A DNA stretch of 64,000 nt. It comes from Dendrolimus kikuchii (Eukaryota; Arthropoda; Insecta; Lepidoptera; Lasiocampidae). Of this stretch, positions 12,501 to 25,000 are shown piece by piece; the first letter of the stretch is position 1; each line of letters opens with the position of its first letter. Position numbers and translations under genes: made by a program. The stretch spans positions 27,840,935-27,904,934 of the forward strand of contig CM034389.1 of assembly GCA_019925095.2 (NCBI GenBank), given 5' to 3'. Under the pieces are notes generated by a model. The model had not been told where the DNA came from, searched no databases, and saw nothing but the letters and a program-made list of their open reading frames with translations.

Positions 12501-15036
12501 CTGAAGGGCAAGCTGAGCGGCAAAGTCGAGTGCAAGGACCGAGTGGCGTGCGCCGCCCTCGAGGTCACGCTGCGGCCCCTCTCGGCCGACGGGGGCTACG
12601 TCGGACAACCACTTACCACCATCGCCAAGGGTATGCCACTCTTTAACCATCTATTCCACGGGGGTCTAATACCTGTTACACGCAAAACGACATATAAGTA
12701 TGAAGGGTGAGCCCCTTAGAGGGTGGAGGAGCGAGATGGAATGCTCCTCCGTCTCAAACGAAGATCTCCAGCGAGGCTAATGTCGTTCCTCACAGGCCTA
12801 GGCCCATCTGTTATAGTTGAACATTTGTATATATTCTTTGAATGTTTCGGGAAACGTTTGTGACATCAATTATTGCACAGCGCCATCTATTGGCTTGTAA
12901 GTGTTCCACTACAAGAATATATTTATTTTATACTAATATATAAAGCTGAAGAGTTTGTTTGCTTGAACGCGCTAATCTCAGGAACTACTGGTCTGATTTG
13001 AAAAATTCTTTCAGTGTTAGATAGCCCATTTATCGAGGAAGGCTATAGGCTATATCATCACGCTAAGACCAGGAGCGGAGCACCAATGAAGAATGTTTCA
13101 AAATTGGGGGGGGGGGGGGGGGGTTACCTTACTTTTTTTTAAATATTCCACACGGACGAAGTCGCGGGCAGAAGCTAGCTTAAGTCTATATATAACATGT
13201 ATAAATATTTAGTAAACAAGCAAACCAATAAACATAGCATGTATAAATAATATAAGCATAGATATAATAAATCTAAAACAAATATAGAACCAAGTAAGCA
13301 AAATTGTAATCGACATAAGGACCTAATGTAAGTTTTTTGACAAGATTAAGCATTAAAAAGAAGGAAAGATAAATAAAAATAAAAGACAAAATATATATAA
13401 AAAAGATAAAATAAATAAAAAAATAGTACCCAAATACACAAGATAAAAAATAACCGGACAAATCATGTTTGTCCGGTGGAAAAGGAATTTAAAAAAAAAC
13501 ACTGTTAGACACTGTGGTAGGATAGTAAAAATATATGTGGCAACACTACTTGTCAATGTGCTGCGTACCCAAGTTAAAAATGGCTCTTGGTCAACTGTAT
13601 TGTATATAATTATGAATTAGGATTAAAAAATAAAACACAATTATAAAGTTTTCGCGACTTTTATACACAATAAAAGTACGTTTTAACGGTTTTAAGCGCG
13701 GTAATTTTATTTGATTTTGGTTTTTCCGACGTTTCGGCCACTTTTCAGTGGCCGTGATCAGGGAACACAAAGATGTCAAGTGTCAACGAGTATTGTTAAA
13801 GTTTTATTTAGCCTACCGCCAACTTGTTAATTTTAATTTTGTTTATGGTTATTATTTACTCTACGGGAGCCTAATCTAATTTACTACCGCTTCGCAACAT
13901 GTTGACACTCGACATCTTTGTCTTCCGTGATCACGGCCACTGAAAAGTGGCCGAAACGTCAGAAAAACCGAAATCAAATAAAATTACCGCGCTTAAAACC
14001 GTTAAAACGTAGTTTTACTACACAATTATAAAGTTAAGTTTTTATTATTAAAACATAAAACACTAAACACACCGATAGGCTGCAAGTATCTGTGATGCAG
14101 GATTGTCATAGACACGTTCAGTAAATTATTCCCAGTCATTCCATGTAAAGACAGGAACAAGGGGAGGCCTTACCGCTTTAGAGCGATCTCTTCCAGGCGA
14201 CCCGGGGTGTGGATTTAAGATCGGAGTGGATTGGCAATAGCAACTCATAACCCGATCGGGCACCGGATTATGTTTCCAAATGTGCGGGAGATTGTAATTT
14301 TTTTTTATTTTTTTTTTATTTATTTATTTGGACAAAAAAACAGTATTGTACAGAATTTAGTATTATGAACCTTTTTTTTTTATTGCTGGAGTTCAGCAGA
14401 CAGGCAGAGGGCCCACTCGATGGAAAGCAGTTACTATCGCCTAGGGACATTTGCAACACCAAAGTTGCTGCTGCTTTCTTAAGGGAGATTGGAACCTGGT
14501 CACTAAAGCCGGAACACAACTCAAGGCTGTTATGGCGACATACTTTAGACCAGGGGTGGTAGCCATCCAGTCGGGCAAATGCCCTACCACCTGGCTGTGG
14601 GTAGTTTTGCCGCCTCTTACGACAGGCCGTCCGGCCGCAGGAAATTGTATTCTTTCTCCGTTCCTGCACGGATATGAACCTTATACAGAAGTACTTTGAC
14701 TTAATACAACACCAATATCATTTGCCACATATTGAGTAATTGAAATTATACTGGGTACCGTAAGCAAAAGCAAAAGAGAGGGGGAAAAACAAGCTTTGGT
14801 ATATAATATCTAAAAAGAAGAAGAAAGAACAGAAGAAGAAAGAGAGACCTTATAAGAACGCAGAGCCGGAGCCAAGAGCACACCGAATGCCTGCGACCAG
14901 CCGCAAGGCGGAAGCTAATTGCCAGAAATACTTGATATAGTGGTTTACTTGTTTATCAAACTTTGTATTAAGAAAATAGATTGCCGGGATAGACCTTTTT
15001 TTCAACAGCGGTGTAGTCGTCGCTAGCATCATACGG

Positions 15037-15091
<55 letters not shown>

Positions 15092-15976
15092 CGGCCTCTG
15101 TGGTTGAGCGGGCTAAGCCTTTGCGGGCCTACCTCACTGCAACGCAGAGGCTCCGGGTTCGATTCCTGGTATAGTAAATTTCGGAAACGTATTTTCTCCG
15201 TTATTTACTATGGTCTGGGTGTCTGGGATCGGCCCCAGAGTAGTACGTTGTTATATTACCCGTAACACAAGCATAACTTGCTTAATTTGGGGATATACAA
15301 TATGTGTGTTTGTCTGCCGATTATTTATTTATTTATAATTGCCAGAAATACTTGATATAGTGGTTTTTTCAAACATTGTATTAAGAAAATACATTGCGGG
15401 AGATAAGTAGGGCGGCACGGAAATTGTTTAAAAAAAAAAACAATTTATTTAGACAAGTTTATTCGAAGACAGTTCTTACAAGACTAATTAAAATACAATT
15501 AAATTATATTAACTCTAAAAACTTAAATTAGCACTAATTCTTATAAAGCGATGACTGACCGCTGCGTGGTCAGCAGGTTTGTAGGCAAACGCATGTCCAG
15601 CGATTGCCTAACTCGGGATAGACCTTTTTTTCAACAGCGGTGTAGTCGTCGCTAGCATCATACGGTATATATATCATAATAATATAATAAGAGCCTATAA
15701 ATGTCCCACCGCTGGGCTAGGGCTTCCCATTATAGGGGAATAGACAGTATACCCGCGACGCTTGTCCAAGCGCGGCTTGGCAGGTTTGACACATCGGTTA
15801 TCTCGATGTGCAGGTTGCATCACGATGTTTTCCTTCACCGTTCTTAGCACATGCTAATTGTAACAATATGCACATTAGGTCCGAAAACTGCCTAAGTGGT
15901 GCATGCGTTCCGGCCAGGATCGAACCCGCGCCCTTTGAGCTCGGGACGCGTGCGCTAGCCATTACGCTACCACGAC

Positions 15977-16014
<38 letters not shown>

Positions 16015-19000
16015 AGAATGTATACAATTTCCTGCGTTGGGGCGGCCTGTCGTAAGAGGCGACTAAACAACCCACAGCCAGGTGGTAGGGCATTTGCCCG
16101 ACTGGATGGCTACCACCCCTGGTCTTAAGTATGTCGCCATAACAACCTTGAGTTGTGTTCCGGCATTAGTGACCAGGTTCCAGTCTCCCTTAAGAAAGCA
16201 AATGTCCATAGGCGATGGTAACCGCTTTCCGTCAAGTGGGCCGTCTGCCTGTCTGCTGATCTCCTGCAATAAAAAAAAATGTAGTTTTATGCAGATGTTA
16301 TTCAATTGTAAAATACAATAGGGAGCAGTATTCTATTTTCTCCAGTTTCTGGGGAGGCCAGAATGCTCGTTCAGCTATTATATCTGTCTGCTTAGTTTAA
16401 GGAAGTAGAAAGAATTAGAAGATTGGACGGGGTGACATTATCACATAGTGATAAAACCCCATTTATTAAAACAAGATTTTAAAAAAATGTGCAATATACT
16501 TTATCATATTGATCCATGAAGAAACGGAAGAAAGAATATAATATCCATTGCATTCGGGTGGCCTGTCGTAAGTGGTGACAAAGCGACCCCACAGCCAGGT
16601 GATAGGGTATTTGCCCGTCTGGATGGCTAAAGACGGCTAATGTCGCCATAACAAGTCTCCCTTAAGACAGCTGTAGCGTATTGGTAACAGTTTTGGTGTT
16701 GCAATTGTCCATAACCGCTTTCCATCAGGTGGGCCCCGTCTGTCTGTTGAACTCATGCAATAAAAAAATTTTTTTTTTTTTTAACAACTCTACGGACTCA
16801 AGTTCCGTACCCTTTATTACGACTTCATTTCGAAGAATTTTTGGAATTTATACACGCTTATTGATTATTTTTGTTACTGTAGGTGACATTAATTTTGTGA
16901 TTTTTATGTTGTGTTGTGTACCTTAAGAATAACTTATTATTAGACATCGGATTATATGCACTATCAAAATGTCAAAATATGCATGCAAATATGCACTAAA
17001 AAGGGGCGAAATATGCACAATCAATAAACCATTTATTATTAGATTAATTAGAATTTAAGTCTTACTTACTCCGTTGGCTCAGCGACCCAAAGTGGGTCTT
17101 GGCCTCCGAAACGAGAACATGCCACTTTTCTCGGTCCTGTGCGGTTTCTTGCCAATTACTGGCTCCTAGCTCCGACAGGTCCGCCTCTACTCTGTCCTTC
17201 CAGCGATATTTAGGACGGCCGACCGGACGCCGACCTACCGGCCGTCCCAAATATGCTTTCCTCACGCTGCGATCCTCTCCCATCCGTTCTACGTGACCGA
17301 GCCAGCGGAGGCGGTGAGCTTTTATTTCTCCTATTATGTTAGGCTCGGCCACGAGATTCTCAATTTCGAGGTTACTTCGGACCCCTTATACACATACTTA
17401 AACCTACGCGCACTACCATCGCATTGCATTACACGCACACTCCACAAACAAACCAAGACACACAACGAGCCTAAAAATTAATAACCCAGGCACAGAAAAG
17501 AAAAAAACACACACATGGCACTAGATACGACTATATATAAGTATAGATATAAGGCCAACACTGCACATGCACTTCCTCACAACACCAGCATGTAACAGAT
17601 ACACTCTACATTAGTATAAGTTTAGTATTAAAATTAGAATAAATTAATATAATAAGTTATTCTTAAGGTACACCAAAACAGAAAAATTACTACATATAAT
17701 GTCACATACACTAACAAAAATAAACAATAAGCGTGTACGGAGTCTCAAATTTTTCATAGAAATTAAGTATTAAAAAAGGGTACGGAACTCGAGTCCGTAG
17801 AGATATATATAATAATAAATAAAAAATAAAGAAAAGACGTCACCGGACAGAACTTGAAATTTGGCGCCATTTCTGCAGAGACTTCTTCAGGTAGAGTTTG
17901 TCCGGTGCCGTTGATGAATGCGTCAATTTTGTTTATTCTTTCAAGACCAGGGTTTTTATTCAAAACTGCATTTAATTTGCCACAAACCTTTTGCGATAGT
18001 GAACTCGGAAGGGCGTTACTCTGTTCAATCATTTTTTCGTCGTGTCGTCGGCATAATACAAGACGCCTACCACGTATAACTACCGAAATAAGCACTGTCA
18101 ATGAAAAAGTACCAAAATATGTAATAACATACATACATACATAACTTCACGCCAGTTCCCTTGCGGTGTAGGCACGAACAACAGAACGCCATTCAGGCTT
18201 ATTCTTACACACTTGCTTCTTTGACATTCACAGCTCTTGTCATGCACGCTCGTCTGTTCTTAAGGCTCCTGACATCACTTTCTGCTAGTACACGATCAAT
18301 TTGATCATGGAAGGTGTGTCGTGGCCTTCCACGACTTCTGCATCCATCCACTTTTGCATTGTATATCTGTTTAGTCATTCTTTCCACATGCCCGAACCAC
18401 CGGAGCATTCCTTTCCTTACCTTCACCCCGACACTCTCTTTCAGACCAACTCTATGATATCGATATGCAACAACGCTATAAAAATAGATTTATATGCAAA
18501 CATGCAAATGCATATAATCCGATGTCTACTTATTATATTAACTTATTCTAATTTTAATACTAAACTTATACTAATGTAGAGTGTATCTATTATATAATAG
18601 TATTAACTTATTGCAGATGGCAAATACATATTTGAGGAGGTCCTCCCGGGCAGCGTGGAGATCTCAGTGCCGACGGAACGCCTGTGCTGGGTGGAAGCCA
18701 GGCATAACGTGGCCGTCACCCAAGAACATGCTGACGTGCCCACTTTCCACCACACCGGATACGTGCTGAAGGTTCACTCCACCCATGAGGTTCAGGTGAG
18801 GCTTCCATATCTTCACTTTATAATAAGCATGTTAAGTAGCAGCTAAGTTAGAATTCTCTATTTCAAATTCATATTCAAAAGTTTTACCCCGCGGCTGCGC
18901 CGCGGGTCAACCTCTAGAGCGTCTCTTGGTTAAAGAGCAAGTAGTACAGGTTACATTGTATTACATTTTTATGTATTTGCCCCCGAAAGATTCACTTCAT

Positions 19001-22000
19001 TTTATATCGCAAACTATACCACACCCGTCTATATGTAAACTACATAAATGACAAAACATGACAAAAATGACAAAATAGATAACATGGATCAAGTGGATCA
19101 AGTGGACCCAGTGGACCCAGTGGACCAACTGGATCCAGTGGATCCAGTGGACAAAGTGGACCCAACGGACCTAGTGAACGAAGTGGACCCAGTGGGTCCA
19201 GTGGACCCAGTGAGTCCAGTGGACCAAGTAGACCCAATGGACCAAATGGACCAACTGGACCTAGTGGACCCAACGGACCAAGTGGACCCAGTGGTTCAAG
19301 TGGACCCAGTGGACCCAGTAGTCTAAGTGGACCCAGTGGGCCCAATGGACCCAGTTGAGCCAGTAGGCTAAGTGTTCCAAATGGACCCAGTGGACCCAAT
19401 AAACTCAGTGGATCGAGTGGTCCGAGTAAACTCAGTGGACCAAGTGGACCCAGTGGACCAAGTGGACCCAGTGGACCCGGTTGACCAAGGGGACCAAGTG
19501 GACACAGTGGTCCAAATGGACCTATTGGACCAAGTGGACCCAGTAGACCTAGTGGACGAAATGGACAAAATCACAAACCCAGTCCTAGTTTCCGGGATAA
19601 ACTTTACATAAATGTATCCCAAAATGTATCCCATTATCCGGGATAAAAAGTATCCCTTGGCCACTCTCGGTATTTAAATTATATATGTACCGAGTTTCAG
19701 CCAAATCCATAAAAGAATAACAAACAAAAAGACAAATATATTTTTATTCCGGAAACTATTCCATTTTTCGGGATAAAAAGTATCCTATGTTCATTCTCGG
19801 CATCGAAAAAATATATATACTGAGTTTCAGCTAAATCGGACCAGTAGTTTTTCCGTGAAAACGGAACAGACAGACAGAGTTACTTTCGCATTTATAATAT
19901 TAATAGGGATGTGACTTATCTAAGATACTGATTTTGTATCTTATATTTTGTACCTTGTATATCACACACGCGCGCGCGCGTGTGTGTGCGTGTGCATGTG
20001 CGTGTGCGTGTCTACCGCTTGGTCTGCTAGAATTTTCGAGGCGACCTCAGGTTGAACATAGAGTCAAGGTTTGCTGTGGCCGAGTAGCTGACTCGACCTC
20101 CACTCCAGGATTCGTCTGCTCATGTGTGTTGTTTTCAGGTGGAGTTCAGTAGCGGCGACTCCGCGGGCGAGCTGCTCGTGCCGGCGGGGCTGAGCCAGTC
20201 GTGCGTGGACCGCGCCGCCCTCTACACGCTCACCCCCAGGGGCTGCCACAGATTCAACCCCCCGCAGCTCCACGCCGACACATCCGCCGAAGTGCCCACT
20301 GTGAGTATAACATCATTCCACCAATCAGGTCTACCGGATTGTTAACGATGCCATAACAGTTTTTAATGAGTTGTCTCCCACGAAACCAATGCAGATGCTG
20401 GGATATGGAATAATTTATGATATCCCCTGTAATGTCATTTATTGTTGTATGTTTTCAAGAATTTCGATATCAGTTTAAAATAACGCCACAACATTGCCCT
20501 TGTACTCGTTTTAGATAATAGTTTCGTGGTCTATCTACATGCTTTGTTGTAATTTAGTGAGGAAACAATTTATTAGTTTATAGGATAGGGGTCGCATTTT
20601 CCCCAGAAGCGTTGGCTCGGGTTCAGACTAATCGTGAGAAGCTTTCGCAAATTATTAGCTTTTTAGTATATTTTATCCGTATATGTAGACAGTGATCTGC
20701 CAAAGACAAATCAGTCTATAAGTTAGAGAGAGTGTGTTAAACAGTGTATACGTAATAGTGTGTGTTAAACAGTGTATAAGTAATAGTCAGTGTGTGTTAA
20801 ACAGTGTATACATAATAGTCAGTGTGTATTAAACAGTATATACATAATAATCAGTGTGTATTAAACAGTATATACATAATAGTCGGTGTGTGTTAAACAG
20901 TGTATACGTAATAGTCGGTGTGTGTTAAACAGTGTATACATAGTAATCAGTGTGTGTTAAACAGTGTATACATAATAGCCAGTGTGTGTTAAACAGTGTA
21001 TACGTAATAGTCAGTGTGTGTTAAACAGTGTATACATAATAGTCAGTGTGTGTTAAACAGTATATACATTATAGTCGGTATGTGTTAAACAGTGTATACG
21101 TAATAGTCGGTGTGTGTTAAACAGTGTATACATAGTAATCAGTGTGTGTTAAACAGTGTATACATAATAGTCAGTGTGTATTAAACAGTATATACATAAT
21201 AGTCGGTGTGTGTTAAACAGTGTATACAAAATTTTCAGTGTGTGTTAAACAGTGTATACGTAATAGTCGGTGTGTGTTAAACAGTGCATACATAATTTTC
21301 AGTGTGTGTTAAACAGTGTATACCATAATAGTCGGTGTGTGTTAAACAGTGTATACATAATTTTCAGTGTGTGTTAAACAGTGTATACGTAATAATTGGT
21401 GTGTGTTAAATAGTGTATAAATAATAGTCGGTGTGTGTTAAACAGTGTATACATAATAGTCAGTGTGTATTAAACAGTATATACATAATAATCAATGTGT
21501 ATTAAACAGTATATACATTATAGTCGGTATGTGTTAAACAGTGTATACGTAATAGTCGGTGTGTGTTAAACAGTGTATACATAGTAATCAGTGTGTGTTA
21601 AACAGTGTATACATAATAGTCAGTGTGTATTAAACAGTATATACATAATAGTCGGTGTGTGTTAAACAGTGTATACAAAATTTTCAGTGTGTGTTAAACA
21701 GTGTATACGTAATAGTCGGTGTGTGTTAAACAGTGTATACATAATTTTCAGGGTGTGTTAAACAGTGTATACCATAATAGTCGGTGTGTGTTAAACAGTG
21801 TATACATAATTTTCAGTGTGTGTTAAACAGTGTATACGTAATAATTGGTGTGTGTTAAATAGTGTATAAATAATAGTCGGTGTGAATTATATAGTATATA
21901 CATAATAGTCAGTGTGTATTAAACAGTATATACATAATATTCGGTGTGTGTTAAACAGTGTATACATAATAGTCAGTGTGTGTTAAACAGTGTGTATGTA

Positions 22001-25000
22001 ATAGCCGGTGTGTGTTAAACAGTGTATAGGTAATAGTCAGTGTGTATTAAAGAGAATCAGTGAGAAGTGTGTTTATAAAGTCAGTGGGCTAGTGTATGGA
22101 TATAATCAGTGTGTGATGAGTCATGTCTTAGAAGAGCTGCGTTCGATTATATACCGATTACGGCTTTAATAAAGCCAATGGTAATTTAATTTTAATTATA
22201 ACTCAGTACAGTTCCAATAAATTACATGAGTCGTAAGAGCGACCGGTGTATTATGTCCATTGGCATATCCCGCCAGCGCCTCCTACAGGCTTCTATTAAG
22301 AGCCCAGTCGGAGACCCACTGCAGTTCTTTACACCGATGATCTTGCAAAGAAACAAATATTCAATAAAACATACACCATGTCCACGATTGAAAACCCGCC
22401 ACATATACAGAAAAGATCTAAATGTGCCTTTACTCCTTTTGTTTCTGAAGTGAAAAATAGATATTTCTATTGAAAAAAAAAAAAAAACAAATTGATCTTC
22501 AAACGACCTTAAAAATATGAATTGAAGGTTAAATCTCTGGATGAGCATAAGTCTTCTCCCAAAATATCTAGCAATTTTTGAAGAATATTTTTCAGAAATG
22601 AACCTGATTCTGAAATAGCAAAGTGTTGAAATTAAAATGACAACTTTGTAATCTTTTTTTCTTTAATTTGACTACTCTGCAATAGATGCAATCTAAGATT
22701 TGTTTCATTTTTGGCAAAACGGTCTAATAGTTAACCAGTAACCAAGGTATCGCAATCAACAAAGGAGATACATCAACACGTTGTGTTGGATTTTTTTTTA
22801 TAAAAAAGCAGTATGTTTGTATAATGTATGTCTATCCGTGCAGGAACGAAGAAAGAATAGAATTTACCTACGTTGGGGCGGCTTGTCGTAAGAGGCGACT
22901 AAACAACCTACAGCCAGGTGGTAGGGCGTTTGCCCGACTGGATGGCTACCACCCCTGGTCTAAAGTATGTCGCCATAACAACCTTGAGTTGTGTTCCGGC
23001 ATTAGTGACCAGGTTCCAGTCTCCCTTAAGAGAGCAGCAGCGCATTTGTAGCACCTTTGGTGTTGCAAATGTCCATAGGCGATGGTAACCGCTGTCCATC
23101 AAGTAGGCCATCTGCCCGTCTGCTGAACACACATTTTTTTTTTAAATGTACAAAACAATATATTTAGCGATGGTACAAAGTGAGTGCAGTTTGTGGTGTG
23201 ACTATAAACATTGTTATTTAGTTATGCTAACCTCTTTGTGTTAATCTGTCTATGGCCGTAATCCATAGATTGAGTAAATTTTTGAAAATTATTTTGGATT
23301 ACTTTAATATTGTTACGACCGACAAAGACCAATTCACACCTGCAGTTTATTACCTTCCGTATTTGGACTTCTTATGTTTATTTTGTGTTTATAATTTGTA
23401 ATTAGAAAAACATTCTATTGTGTATTGTAATCTTTTATGGCAGTCATTAGACAGGTGTATCGAACTGATTCGGAGAAATTCGGTCGGGCAGAAATATTGT
23501 ATCGGTGCAATATAAAGCAATGGCCCAATGTAGAGATCGGCAGTCGAGCGATAACCACAAGCGTAGCAAGACGTGTGTACATTCAATAATCTATATAGTG
23601 ATGAACTTTGCGCATGTTATTGAATCGTGCATTACGCTTGTACTGGTTGTGTTCAGTTATATTTGTACCTGTGTTATACGTGTTTGTATAGTTCTAAATA
23701 AATTCTATAGTAATTCTAACGGCGTTTTAATTCGAGTCCTGTAACTCGTAACAATATAATGATTGGGTTTTTTTTTCAGACCGTGTATTTAGTAGCAACC
23801 GCCCACGCCGTGGTGATAAAGGTGACATCTCCGGACCCTGTGGAGGACCTGGTGCTGCGCATCAACACCGACGGCCACGGCACCAAGGAGATTGGCCCCC
23901 TGACGCCCCTCAAGCCACCCACCGGGGGGTACAACTTTGAACACACGCTGTATATGGCCGATGTAAGATTGAAAAGATTGATTTTGACTGCAACTCTCGA
24001 TCTCTATAGTACGAGTAAAAGGCACAGGTTCGCCAATAAGAGTAGAAAATAACACTTTCAAACCTCTGTCTGAACCAATATTATGGTAAAAGTATTTTTG
24101 ATACTTGCTAGTAAGTTTTAGTATCACATCGACATAGTGCAAGTATCAAGTTGGTTTATTCACGACATATGCATTTTGTCAATATAATCTGTGATGTTTA
24201 CTTTAATAATATTGGTCAGGGAGTTTTTGGCGGGAACTGAAAGGAGACGTTGTGCTGCGCAGTTTTTTTTTTCTAAAAATGTGTAAAATTACTCTAAAAT
24301 GAACAATCGTTGTAGGATATTGATAGTTTTTGAGTAGTGATTATGTGTTTTGTGAGAAATGTGAACTGTATAGTCAAATGTGGCCTTTCGAGTTGTCACA
24401 AGAACTCCATTATACGGCGGCTTAAAATTTAAAAAAAAATGATATTGATCATTAATTTTGTAAGCCAGAGCTTTATAACACCTTGTAACTTTTTTTTTAT
24501 TGCATGAAGTTAGCAGACAGGCAGACGGACCACTGGACGGAAAGCGGTTACCATCGCCTATGGACATTTGCAACACCAAAGGTGCTACAAATGCGCTGCT
24601 GCTCTCTTAAGGGAGACTGGAACCTGGTCACTAATGCCGGAACACAACTCAAGGTTGTTACGGCGACATACTTTAGACCAGGGGTGGTAGCCACCCAGTC
24701 GGGCAAATGCCCTACCACCTGGCAAGTAACTGAAATACTCCACATTAGAATATGTATTAAGCCTACCGCCAACATTTTAATTTTAAATTATTTACTTTTA
24801 ATTTTGTTTATGGTTATTATTTACTCTATGGGAGCCTAATCTACTTTACTGCCGCTTTAACAATACTTATTGACAGTTGACATCTTTGTCTTCCGTGATC
24901 ACGGCCACTGACAGGTGGCCGAAACGTCGGAAAAACAAAAATCAAATAAATGACCGCGCTTAAAACCGTTTAAACTTAGTTTTATTATGTATACAAGTCG

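Larger units (their letters stand above)
16941..18528. mobile_element. hAT-type transposon, heavily nested
   Basis: Inverted ends TAGACATCGGATTATATGCA at 16941 and its complement ending at 18528, flanked by the 8-bp direct repeat CTTATTAT (16933-16940, 18529-18536). Inside are a LINE tail, a U1 copy, a degraded transposase fragment and a second LINE tail. Confidence 0.8.
16786..18600 (+). repeat. Unclassified repeat U1, split by a hAT element
   Basis: Left part 16786-16940 (CTCTACGGACTCAAGTTCCG ... AAGAATAACTTATTAT) and right part 18529-18600 (TTTTAATACTAAACTTATAC) are continuous in the intact copy at 45230-45530. The hAT at 16941-18528 separates them. The right part ends just before the NOMO exon h acceptor. 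Confidence 0.75.

Noticed and set aside
19040..19664. Collagen-like (GPLGPL) and DPVDPV ORFs
   Set aside because: Products of the 9-bp minisatellite, open in several frames because 9 is a multiple of 3.
20735..22060. CRISPR-like regular array
   Set aside because: Units are contiguous tandem repeats without spacers, in a eukaryotic intron.
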